In this document: piece after piece, positions 1-7,230 of the stretch
Numbering within the stretch: position 1 is the stretch's first letter
Layout of the letters: the number at the start of each line of letters is the position of its first letter
Assembly (NCBI GenBank): GCA_028288315.1
Contig: JAQBNY010000210.1
Span: forward strand, 1 to 18,143
Direction: 5' to 3'
DNA length: 18,143 bases
From: Mucilaginibacter sp.
Lineage (GTDB): Bacteria; Bacteroidota; Bacteroidia; Sphingobacteriales; Sphingobacteriaceae
Notes under the pieces: model-generated
What the model saw: the letters and a program-made list of their open reading frames with translations, nothing else
What the model was told of the DNA's origin: nothing
Database searches by the model: none
Program-made: the position numbers and the translations under genes

Positions 1-613
1 TTCGGCGGTCAAGCTTTTTATCAAGAATGGTCTCGTAAAGCTTCTGCAATTCGGGCATTGTAAATTCCTTAGGCATTAGGTTATAACCTATTGGCTGGTA
101 GTTTAGCTGCAAACGAAGAGTGTCTAAGGCCGTCCGGAATATCAATTCATGATCCAGCTGGAATTTAGGTAGTTCGTTAAGATCCCGCCAGGTGCATATT
201 TCAGAGAAAGTATCAGGAGTAGGGGTAACGTTAAAAAAATCTACTAATGCATAATATCCTATAGATATAAAACGGCGGCTAAAAAAGTTGTTTTCGGGTG
301 GCAGCATATCCTTATACATTTCGTTATGGATCTTTGAGCGGTCAGGGTCGCCAAAAACATGAAACTGTTTCAGGAAAATCTCGTCAATGCCTGTACGCTC
401 TTTTAATATACGATTGTCGGCGGTTTCAATAGGCTCTTGTTTCATAACAAAACCGCCGGGCAGGTACCATGCATCTTCATTGTTGCTCTTAAGCATTAAT
501 ACCTTCATTTGCCCTTCATGAAAACCAAATACCACACAATCAATTGATATATGGTCGAGATATATTTTATTAGCCTCGGCCCAAAAATCTTCCAGTTCCT
601 GTTTAGTTAACAT
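1..613 (-). CDS. NrtR/AraR-like regulator: degenerate Nudix domain plus winged-helix C-terminus (3' end outside window)
   Basis: The reading frame starts at the ATG complementary to 611-613 and stays open for 204 codons to the window edge, so the C-terminus is missing. Residues about 20-140 form a Nudix fold with the typical AWYLPGG strand. The Nudix box starts at G54 and E60, but the catalytic segment reads R68-I-L-K-E72-R73 where active hydrolases have R-E-U-x-E-E. Two of the three metal-binding glutamates are lost, which argues against hydrolase activity and for a ligand-sensing role. Residues about 150-204 (FQLDHELI onward, then MPELQKLYE) match the start of the winged helix-turn-helix seen in NrtR-type regulators. 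In Bacteroidota, proteins of this architecture (AraR type) control sugar-use genes. The divergent GH3 gene is the obvious target. The family assignment is firm; the ligand is unknown. Confidence 0.85.
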   Translation of the reverse strand, partial: MLTKQELEDFWAEANKIYLDHISIDCVVFGFHEGQMKVLMLKSNNEDAWYLPGGFVMKQEPIETADNRILKERTGIDEIFLKQFHVFGDPDRSKIHNEMYKDMLPPENNFFSRRFISIGYYALVDFFNVTPTPDTFSEICTWRDLNELPKFQLDHELIFRTALDTLRLQLNYQPIGYNLMPKEFTMPELQKLYETILDKKLDRR

Positions 614-687
614 TTATGCTATGCTATAAAAATTACTTTGATTCTTTAAATTTAATATCTACAATTGTGTACCAATCACACCAACAA

Positions 688-742
688 TTAACATTACTTT
701 AATAATCAATTATAGTTAATAAGTTTAACATACTTTAATAAT
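688..742. repeat. Direct repeat pair between regulator and GH3 gene, candidate operator
   Basis: ttaacattactttaataat at 688-706 recurs as ttaacatactttaataat at 725-742. The copies differ by one extra t, and their starts are 37 bp apart. The second copy covers the expected -33 region of the GH3 promoter, so a bound protein would block RNA polymerase. The divergently encoded Nudix-type regulator is the natural candidate ligand. Both copies are AT-rich in an AT-rich spacer, so chance similarity is not excluded. Confidence 0.4.
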
Positions 743-758
743 GGAAAAATTAACTTTG
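724..758 (+). promoter_or_regulatory. Candidate Bacteroidota-type promoter for the GH3 gene
   Basis: TAACTTTG at 751-758 matches the TAnnTTTG -7 box at every fixed position. About 26 bp upstream lies TTTA (724-727), a three-of-four match to the -33 TTTG box. Transcription would start near 763-766, leaving a leader of roughly 30 nt before the ATG at 797. A TATAAT string at 774-779 is too close to the start codon to be favoured. Confidence 0.5.
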
Positions 759-796
759 TTTATGGTGCTACGGTATAATATAACCCATTCACCCCA

Positions 797-877
797 ATGA
801 AAAACTTATTTACAAACAAACTCCTTTTTAAAATAGCCGCTGGTGCACTGCTTACCATACCTGTAATAATGCCATAG
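797..877 (+). pseudogene. Detached signal-peptide start of the GH3 beta-glucosidase (frame break)
   Basis: The ATG at 797 opens MKNLFTNKLLFK followed by a hydrophobic core (IAAGALLTIPV), a clear Sec signal peptide, but the frame hits TAG at 875-877. In the frame of the downstream enzyme, the codons just before 904 read NNAIAQNQAVDAK, with AIA|Q as a good signal peptidase I site. One extra base near 862-868 (for example one more a in gtaataat) would join the two into one secreted protein starting at 797. The break is therefore either a recent one-base loss or a sequence error. Confidence 0.8.
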
Positions 878-903
878 CACAAAACCAAGCTGTTGATGCA
901 AAA

Positions 904-3105
904 ATGAACACTTTTATCAGCACGCTGATGAAAAAAATGACCATTGACGAAAAAATTGGTCAGCTTAACCTGGTAACAGGAGGTATGGCTATTACTGGTT
1001 CTGTTACCAATAATGGTATAGATGATAATATAAAGAAAGGTAATATAGGCGGCATATTTGGTTTATATGGTACAGCCAATGTGCGTAAGGCTCAGGATGA
1101 AGCTGTTAAAAACACGCGCCTGCATATCCCTATGATATTTGGGTTGGATGTTATACACGGGCATCGTACTATATTTCCTATCCCGTTGGGAATGTCAACC
1201 ACCTGGGATTTGGGATTGATTGAGCAGGCAGCACATATTGCCGCTAAAGAAGCTACTGCCGAAGGTTTGAATTGGGTGTTTTCGCCTATGGTGGATATTG
1301 CCCGTGATGCACGCTGGGGGCGTATATCTGAAGGAAGCGGTGAAGACCCATGGTTGGGCGGGCAAATTGCCGGCGCTATGGTTAGAGGCTACCAGGGTAC
1401 CAGTATGAAAAATGCTGATGCTGTAATGGCTTGCGTAAAACATTTTGCTTTATACGGCGCTGCCGAAGCAGGCCGGGAATACAATACGGTTGATATGAGC
1501 CGCATAAAAATGTATCAGGATTACCTGCCACCCTACAAAGCCGCGCTTGATGCAGGTGCCGGTAGTTTCATGAGCTCTTTTAATGTGGTTGATAATGTAC
1601 CGGCAACCGGTAATAAATGGTTGCTTACTGATTTGTTGCGCAAACAGTGGGGTTTTAAAGGTTTTGTAGTATCAGACTATACTGCTGTAAACGAAATGAC
1701 CAACCATGGCATGGGCGATCTGCAAACAGTATCGGCCCTGGCATTAAAAGCCGGTTTAGATATGGATATGGTAGGTGAGGGTTTTTTATCTACACTTAAA
1801 AAATCATTAAGTGAAAATAAAGTAACTGTTGCTGATATTGATTTGGCTTGCCGCCGTGTGTTAGAAGCTAAATATAAATTGGGTTTGTTTGATAATCCTT
1901 ATAAATCTATAGATCCGGCAAGAGAACAAAAAGATGTAATGACAGATGAGAACCGCAAGGCTGCACGTATTACCGCTGAGCATTCATTTGTATTACTTAA
2001 AAATGCTAACCAAATATTGCCATTAAAAAAATCAGGCGGAAGCATTGCCGTGATTGGCCCGCTGGCAGATAACAAAAGAGATATGCTTGGTACATGGGTT
2101 ATTGCCGGCGAGTGGGAAAAATCTGTAAGTGTATTAGAGGGTATAAAACATGTAGCTGGCAATAATGTACAGGTTAATTATTCAAAAGGATCAAACATTA
2201 CAGATGATACCACTTTTATGAAGCGCCTTAACTTTGGCCCGGGCATGGTTGGCCTTGATGCGAAAGCACCTGCTGATATGATAGATGAGGCGGTTAAAAC
2301 TGCTGCTAATTCTGATATTATAGTAGCGGTTGTTGGCGAATCGCAAAGTATGAGTGGCGAATCATCAAGCCGGTCTGATATTAGTATACCTGAAAGTCAA
2401 AGGAACCTGTTAAAAGCTTTAGCAAAAACAGGGAAGCCTGTAGTAATAGTATTGTTTAACGGCCGCCCGCTTACCCTTAACTGGGAAAATGAAAACGCAG
2501 CCGCTATATTAGATGTATGGGCACCCGGTACTGAAGCAGGTAATGCCATAGCCGAAGTATTATTTGGTAATTACAACCCGGCGGGTAAGTTAACCACAAC
2601 TTTTCCGCGTAGTGTAGGGCAAATACCTATTTATTATAATCATTTAAATACTGGTCGCCCTTATTCAAATGGCCCAACCAAATTTAAATCAAACTATCTG
2701 GATGTTTCAAATGATCCGTTGTATCCATTTGGTTATGGTTTAAGCTATAGTAAATTTACTTACAGCAATGTTAAACTAAGTAAAACCAACCTTAAGGGTA
2801 ACGAAACATTAACAGCTACAGTTACGGTAACCAACACCGGCTCGTATGCTGGTGAAGAAGTAGTGCAGTTATATATAAGCGACCCGGTAGCAAGCGTTAG
2901 TAGGGCGGTAAAAGAACTAAAAGGCTTTAAAAAAATTAATTTACAAGTAGGCGAAAAAAAGGATGTTACTTTTAATATAACCCCGCAGCAGTTGAAGTTT
3001 TACAACAGCCAGTTAAAATACGATTGGGAACCCGGCGAATTTGTGATCCAGGTAGGAACCAATTCTGCCGAAACAAAAACAGCCAAAGTGCAGTGGATGA
3101 GGTAA
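904..3105 (+). CDS. bglX: Glycoside hydrolase family 3 beta-glucosidase (BglX-like)
   Basis: This enzyme hydrolyses terminal beta-linked glucose (possibly xylose) from oligosaccharides, normally in the periplasm. The N-terminal TIM barrel covers about residues 5-330 and contains KHFALYG and the nucleophile motif GFVVSDY, with D258 as the catalytic aspartate. The alpha/beta sandwich spans about 355-575. Its GES...SGESSSRSD loop (479-492) is where the acid/base glutamate of BglX relatives sits; E486 is my best guess. A fibronectin III-like domain (about 655-725) closes the protein, and there is no PA14 insert. The 733 residues from 904 cover the whole catalytic body but lack the export signal, which lies upstream in another frame (797-877). 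No in-frame start exists before 904, since the frame is closed by TAA at 829-831. If the break is real, the product stays in the cytoplasm or is not made. Substrate specificity cannot be read from sequence alone. Confidence 0.93.
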   Translation: MNTFISTLMKKMTIDEKIGQLNLVTGGMAITGSVTNNGIDDNIKKGNIGGIFGLYGTANVRKAQDEAVKNTRLHIPMIFGLDVIHGHRTIFPIPLGMSTTWDLGLIEQAAHIAAKEATAEGLNWVFSPMVDIARDARWGRISEGSGEDPWLGGQIAGAMVRGYQGTSMKNADAVMACVKHFALYGAAEAGREYNTVDMSRIKMYQDYLPPYKAALDAGAGSFMSSFNVVDNVPATGNKWLLTDLLRKQWGFKGFVVSDYTAVNEMTNHGMGDLQTVSALALKAGLDMDMVGEGFLSTLKKSLSENKVTVADIDLACRRVLEAKYKLGLFDNPYKSIDPAREQKDVMTDENRKAARITAEHSFVLLKNANQILPLKKSGGSIAVIGPLADNKRDMLGTWVIAGEWEKSVSVLEGIKHVAGNNVQVNYSKGSNITDDTTFMKRLNFGPGMVGLDAKAPADMIDEAVKTAANSDIIVAVVGESQSMSGESSSRSDISIPESQRNLLKALAKTGKPVVIVLFNGRPLTLNWENENAAAILDVWAPGTEAGNAIAEVLFGNYNPAGKLTTTFPRSVGQIPIYYNHLNTGRPYSNGPTKFKSNYLDVSNDPLYPFGYGLSYSKFTYSNVKLSKTNLKGNETLTATVTVTNTGSYAGEEVVQLYISDPVASVSRAVKELKGFKKINLQVGEKKDVTFNITPQQLKFYNSQLKYDWEPGEFVIQVGTNSAETKTAKVQWMR

Positions 3106-3163
3106 TAAGCATCTACTTATAATAAGCAGAATTATTTAAAAACTGTTTATACATAATTAATAT

Positions 3164-3202
3164 AAATATGCCGTAGCAATAAACTGCGGCATATTTATTT
3201 TA
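3164..3202 (+). terminator. Rho-independent terminator after the GH3 gene
   Basis: A 13-bp stem (3164-3176 pairing with 3184-3196, one G-U pair, core aaatatgccg/cggcatattt) has a 7-nt loop and is followed by a short U-rich run (attttat). It sits about 60 bp after the stop codon and ends the single-gene transcript before the long spacer. Confidence 0.75.
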
Positions 3203-3309
3203 TACAATATTTATATGAGAGACAGATATTTATAATAAGACAAACCACTTTAAACCCAAAAAAGATTAAAGTTTACTGTAGATTATCGGAGGGTGTATTA
3301 ACGAATAGT

Positions 3310-3317
3310 TAATTTTG
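3310..3317 (+). promoter_or_regulatory. Possible -7 box upstream of susC
   Basis: TAATTTTG fits TAnnTTTG exactly, but no TTTG-like -33 element lies at the right distance (TATC occupies that place). It is 609 bp before the susC start, so it would imply a very long leader. It may be a chance match in AT-rich DNA. Confidence 0.25.
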
Positions 3318-3403
3318 TATCGATTAGGTAATGCTTTTATTTTTAAACTTTATGTAAATTTTTAAAAAGTTTTATAGATAAAACAAATTTTGATGCTTTC
3401 TTA

Positions 3404-3424
3404 AATAAAAAGAGGCTTTTTATT
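3404..3424. other. Perfect A/T-rich hairpin in the spacer
   Basis: AATAAAAAG (3404-3412) pairs perfectly with CTTTTTATT (3416-3424) around a 3-nt agg loop. On the plus strand it resembles a weak terminator or attenuator hairpin, but there is no GC core and no following U run, so stability is low. Confidence 0.35.
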
Positions 3425-3704
3425 CATAAATACATTGCATAACAAGATTTTTACGTTGCTAACTTTTTATTAAAGCAACCAATTTGTTAATATTTATTTA
3501 ACGGAATATTAATAAAATATAAAGTAAGTGAGTTTTTATGCGAATAAATAAATAATTCATAATTCTATTCTACAGACTTGTGTAACCTATACACTCTATT
3601 TATATTAGAGCATTACCATTTATAACACTTTTCTATTAAAAAGAAAAGCTAACAAAACTTAACAAACAAGCAATAACATGATCCTACTAAAACAGGCTCA
3701 TAAT

Positions 3705-3716
3705 TTAGGCGCCTAA
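3705..3716. repeat. Perfect 12-bp palindrome TTAGGCGCCTAA
   Basis: A self-complementary GC-cored 12-mer stands in very AT-rich DNA, 210 bp upstream of the susC start. This is the expected form of an operator for a dimeric regulator. No regulator binding this motif is known to me. Confidence 0.4.
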
Positions 3717-3787
3717 TAATTTTAACAGGTAGTTGTCGGTATATGATTAAACTTTTACACTTTTTTCTTTATAACAATTTTTCGTTC

Positions 3788-3818
3788 AAAGGGCATCTCA
3801 CCCCTTTCTTTAAAGAAA
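3788..3818. promoter_or_regulatory. Overlapping hairpin and 14-bp palindrome in the susC leader
   Basis: AAAGGG (3788-3793) can pair with CCCTTT (3802-3807) across an 8-nt loop. The same TTT begins a perfect 14-bp palindrome TTTCTTTAAAGAAA (3805-3818). The two foldings share bases 3805-3807 and exclude each other, as expected of a switchable leader or an operator. It lies about 110 bp before the susC start codon. The function is unproven. Confidence 0.35.
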
Positions 3819-3925
3819 ACGCTTTAAGTTTTTCAGTATCGCCGCTCCCGGCACGTATTAATCCTTATACCAAACATTGAACAAGAACTTAAATCAAATA
3901 AATTAATCAACTAAATCTCAATCTC

Positions 3926-6900
3926 ATGTTTAAAAGTTTACTCCTTAAAGGAAGAGTATTATGCCTGCTACTATGCTGCATGATATCTTCATTGGTAGTT
4001 ACAGCTCAAACAAAGTACACAGGCCGTGTTATTGGCAGCGACGACAAGTTGCCGGTAGTTGGCGCCACTGTACGTGTTAAGGGTACTACTACCGGAACAC
4101 AAACAGACGTTAATGGACAGTTCAGCCTGAATGTTAGTCCGGGTAATGTATTGGCGGTCTCATATCTGGGATACACTACGCAAGAAGTTACTGTTGGCAG
4201 TAACACCAGCATTACAGTTGTTTTGCAAGCCGGTAATAACACACTAAACGAAGTAGTTGTAACAGGTTACACCTCACAGCGTAAAAAGGATATCTCCGGT
4301 TCGGTGGCGACAGTAAATGTTACAGCTGCAAAATCTATTCCTGCAGTAAGTTCAGAAAACTTGTTACAAGGCCAGGCATCGGGTGTTAACGTTATTACTC
4401 AAGGTGCACCAGGTGCTGGTGCACAGGTGACTATTCGTGGTACCAGTAACTTTGGTAATTCATCACCACTGTATGTAATTGACGGTTTGCAAGCTTCAAG
4501 CATGTCAAATATCAGCCCTAATGATATTGAGTCTATATCAGTATTAAAGGATGCAGGTGCTGCAGCTATTTATGGGGTAAGTGGTGGTAACGGTGTTGTT
4601 TTGGTAACTACTAAAAAAGGTAAACAAGGCAAAGCTACCATTTCTTACGATGCTTTTTATGGCACAACCCAGCCTTTAGGGGGTAATATATTTAACACGT
4701 TAAATGCAAGCGAATATGAGCAGTTACTTAATAAGGTTGACCCGGGTAACGCTTTGTTGTTAAATGGTAAAATTGCCGATTATGGTTATCAGTCGGCAAA
4801 CGGTAGAGGCGTGTTCAACCAGGCAGACGCTGGTACATTTTTACCAAATTATCACCTGGATAATGATCCGGCAAAAGATTACCTGATCCAACAGTTTGTA
4901 AAAGGCAGCGGTACCGATTGGTATCACCAAATTTTTAAAGCGGCTCCAATACAACAGCACTCAATTAGTGCAAGCGGCGCAGGCGATAAAAATTCGTACT
5001 TCATGTCATTAGGTTATACTAACCAACAAGGTACATTAATAGACACATACTTTAAAAGGTACCAGGCACGTGTTAACACTACATTCAGTGTTAAAGATCA
5101 TGTACGTTTGGGCGAAAACTTTAGCTTTTTCTACATCCAGTCGCCAAATGGTGGTGGTGGTTTAGCTAACGGTGGTAACCAAAACGAAGGTAACCCTATC
5201 TCTGAAACTTATCGTACATTGCCTATTATCCCTGTTAGAGATATCGGAGGTAATTTAGGTGGTACTTACGCAGGCCCTGCTGCATTGGGTAACGCCCTTA
5301 ACCCGGTTGGTATCCAGGAGCGCCAACGTACTACTAATACCAATCAATGGGGTATGCAAGGTACAGCCTTTGCTGAAGTTGATTTCCTGAAACATTTTAC
5401 AGCACGTACATCTTTTAGTACCGATATATCTAACAGATACTATTATAACATTGGCTACCGCCAGTATGATAGCGGTGAAGCACATGGTGGTACTAACAGC
5501 TACAACGAAGGTTCTTCATATGATACCAGGTATAACTGGAGTAATACATTAAATTACAAACAGGTTTTTGGTAAACACAGCATTAACGTTTTAGGCGGTT
5601 TTGAAGCCAGAAGCATCAGCCATCGTCAGTTAGATGCAACAGCTAAGAACTTGTTCAGTCTTGATCCTTTCTTTGCAAACATTAGTCAAGGTCAGGCTGG
5701 TGCAACAACTGCAACCAGCGGTTTTTACGATCCAAATGTTGCAACAACTTTCCCAAATAAAGTATTATCATTCTTTGGTCGTTTAGATTATGTTTATGCA
5801 GATAAATATATCTTAGGTGCAACTATCCGTCGTGACGGTAGCTCTGTATTCGACACCGGTAATAAATGGGGTACATTCCCATCAGTATCATTGGCATGGC
5901 GCGCGTCTCAGGAAGATTTCCTGAAAGGTGTTAACTGGTTAAATGATTTGAAGATACGTGGTAGCTACGGTGTATCAGGTTACAACGGTAACGTAATAAG
6001 AAACAGCTTCTATAATGCCTTCAGCGGAAGCCCGGGTGGTTCTTCTTACCCAATTGACGGCTCAATAAACTCAGTTATTGCAGGTTACTATGCAAGTATA
6101 ACCGGTAACCCAAACACAACATGGGAACGCGATAAAGTGTTTAACGTGGGTTTTGACGCATCAATATTTAACCATTTTGATTTAACTGTAGAGTACTACA
6201 AGAAAACAGTTGATGGCTTGCTTCAAAACTTAGATCTGTTAGCTACAGTTGGTGGTGGTCCAAACACTCGCCCTACTGTTAACGTTGGTCAGGTGGTAAA
6301 TAAAGGTGTTGATATCAGCGCAACTTATCACGGCCAGTCAGGCGGTTTTACTTACAACATTGGTGCAAATGTTACTACAGTAAAAAACACTATTACCGAA
6401 CTTGGTGCAAGTTTCTTTACAACAGGTATACGTAATGGTAGCGTAGTTAAAAATGCTGTTGGTACTAGCATAGGCGAGTTCTATGGTTATAAAGTACAAG
6501 GTTACTGGAATACACAGGCAGAAATTGATGCATTAAATGCAGCACAAAAGCCGGATGTATTTGGTTCAGTATCTCCATATCAAAAAGATGCTGCTCCGGG
6601 TCGTTTCCGTTATACCGATGTTAACGGTGATGGCAAAATTGATGATAATGACCGTACTTTTATTGGTAACCCTAACCCCGATTTTACTTACGGTGTTAAC
6701 TTAAACGCCGCATACAAAGGGTTTGATATTGCCGCAGTATTCTATGGTTCACAAGGTAACAAGGATTATAACTCAATTAAATACTGGACTAACTTCTACG
6801 GTTCGCAAACCGGTAATAAAAGCCGCGATCTGTTATACAACTCTTGGGACCCGTCAAAAACTGCTGCACAAAATGCAAGTGCTAAGACCCCGATACTTGA

Positions 6901-7198
6901 AAAGACAACTACCTTTAGTACTGCCGATGCTATCAGCTCGTACTACGTAGAAAATGGTTCATTCCTGAAATTACGTTCGGTGCAACTGGGTTACACCTTT
7001 GGTGCAAACATGTTAAAAAGCGTTGGTATTGATAAGTTACACGTATATGTACAGGGTACCAATTTATTTACTGTAACAAAATATACAGGTCCGGATCCGG
7101 AACTACAATCTGTTGACAGAAACAGCCCTGGTATTGATTTAGGGAACTACCCTAATAATGAGCGCAGGTTTATATTAGGTGTTAACTTATCATTCTAA
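3926..7198 (+). CDS. susC: SusC/RagA-family TonB-linked outer-membrane transporter
   Basis: This is the beta-barrel half of a SusCD nutrient importer, driven by TonB-ExbBD. A Sec signal peptide ends at VTA|Q (about residue 27). A carboxypeptidase-regulatory-like domain follows (about 29-105), then the SusC motif LNEVVVTGYTSQRKKD (from residue 107). The plug domain carries SPLYVIDG (180-187), NDIESISVLKDAGAAAIYG and GVVLVTTKKGK. The 22-strand barrel fills about 240-1090 and ends in the aromatic GVNLSF. An EF-hand-like DVNGDGKIDD lies near residue 898, as in many SusC proteins. At 1090 residues it is full length. There is no N-terminal STN domain, so it is not expected to signal to an anti-sigma factor. 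The partner SusD starts 32 bp after its stop, so the pair is one transcript. The substrate cannot be told from sequence; the nearby GH3 gene hints at a beta-glucan or plant oligosaccharide, but a long spacer separates the two. Confidence 0.95.
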   Translation: MFKSLLLKGRVLCLLLCCMISSLVVTAQTKYTGRVIGSDDKLPVVGATVRVKGTTTGTQTDVNGQFSLNVSPGNVLAVSYLGYTTQEVTVGSNTSITVVLQAGNNTLNEVVVTGYTSQRKKDISGSVATVNVTAAKSIPAVSSENLLQGQASGVNVITQGAPGAGAQVTIRGTSNFGNSSPLYVIDGLQASSMSNISPNDIESISVLKDAGAAAIYGVSGGNGVVLVTTKKGKQGKATISYDAFYGTTQPLGGNIFNTLNASEYEQLLNKVDPGNALLLNGKIADYGYQSANGRGVFNQADAGTFLPNYHLDNDPAKDYLIQQFVKGSGTDWYHQIFKAAPIQQHSISASGAGDKNSYFMSLGYTNQQGTLIDTYFKRYQARVNTTFSVKDHVRLGENFSFFYIQSPNGGGGLANGGNQNEGNPISETYRTLPIIPVRDIGGNLGGTYAGPAALGNALNPVGIQERQRTTNTNQWGMQGTAFAEVDFLKHFTARTSFSTDISNRYYYNIGYRQYDSGEAHGGTNSYNEGSSYDTRYNWSNTLNYKQVFGKHSINVLGGFEARSISHRQLDATAKNLFSLDPFFANISQGQAGATTATSGFYDPNVATTFPNKVLSFFGRLDYVYADKYILGATIRRDGSSVFDTGNKWGTFPSVSLAWRASQEDFLKGVNWLNDLKIRGSYGVSGYNGNVIRNSFYNAFSGSPGGSSYPIDGSINSVIAGYYASITGNPNTTWERDKVFNVGFDASIFNHFDLTVEYYKKTVDGLLQNLDLLATVGGGPNTRPTVNVGQVVNKGVDISATYHGQSGGFTYNIGANVTTVKNTITELGASFFTTGIRNGSVVKNAVGTSIGEFYGYKVQGYWNTQAEIDALNAAQKPDVFGSVSPYQKDAAPGRFRYTDVNGDGKIDDNDRTFIGNPNPDFTYGVNLNAAYKGFDIAAVFYGSQGNKDYNSIKYWTNFYGSQTGNKSRDLLYNSWDPSKTAAQNASAKTPILEKTTTFSTADAISSYYVENGSFLKLRSVQLGYTFGANMLKSVGIDKLHVYVQGTNLFTVTKYTGPDPELQSVDRNSPGIDLGNYPNNERRFILGVNLSF

Positions 7199-7230
7199 AA
7201 TATAGCTAACTACATAAAGATTTTATAGTT

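Larger units (their letters stand above)
3203..3925. other. Long AT-rich gene-free spacer upstream of susC
   Basis: No convincing coding frame is present on either strand. The stretch contains an A/T hairpin (3404-3424), a GTTGCT/AGCAAC dyad (3455-3460 with 3474-3479), a 12-bp palindrome (3705-3716), and a hairpin merging into a 14-bp palindrome (3788-3818). Only one perfect TAnnTTTG box is visible (3310-3317), with a weaker TAACTTTT at 3460-3467. An untranslated leader of up to 600 nt, or an undetected small RNA, is possible. No riboswitch, tRNA or insertion sequence is recognisable. Confidence 0.6.

Noticed and set aside
774..779. TATAAT string resembling an E. coli -10 box upstream of the GH3 signal peptide
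   Set aside because: It leaves almost no room for a leader before the ATG at 797, and Bacteroidota promoters use TAnnTTTG; the box at 751-758 fits better.
5255..5485. Minus-strand open frame inside susC
   Set aside because: The plus-strand frame has clear SusC motifs throughout; the antisense frame has no recognisable protein features.
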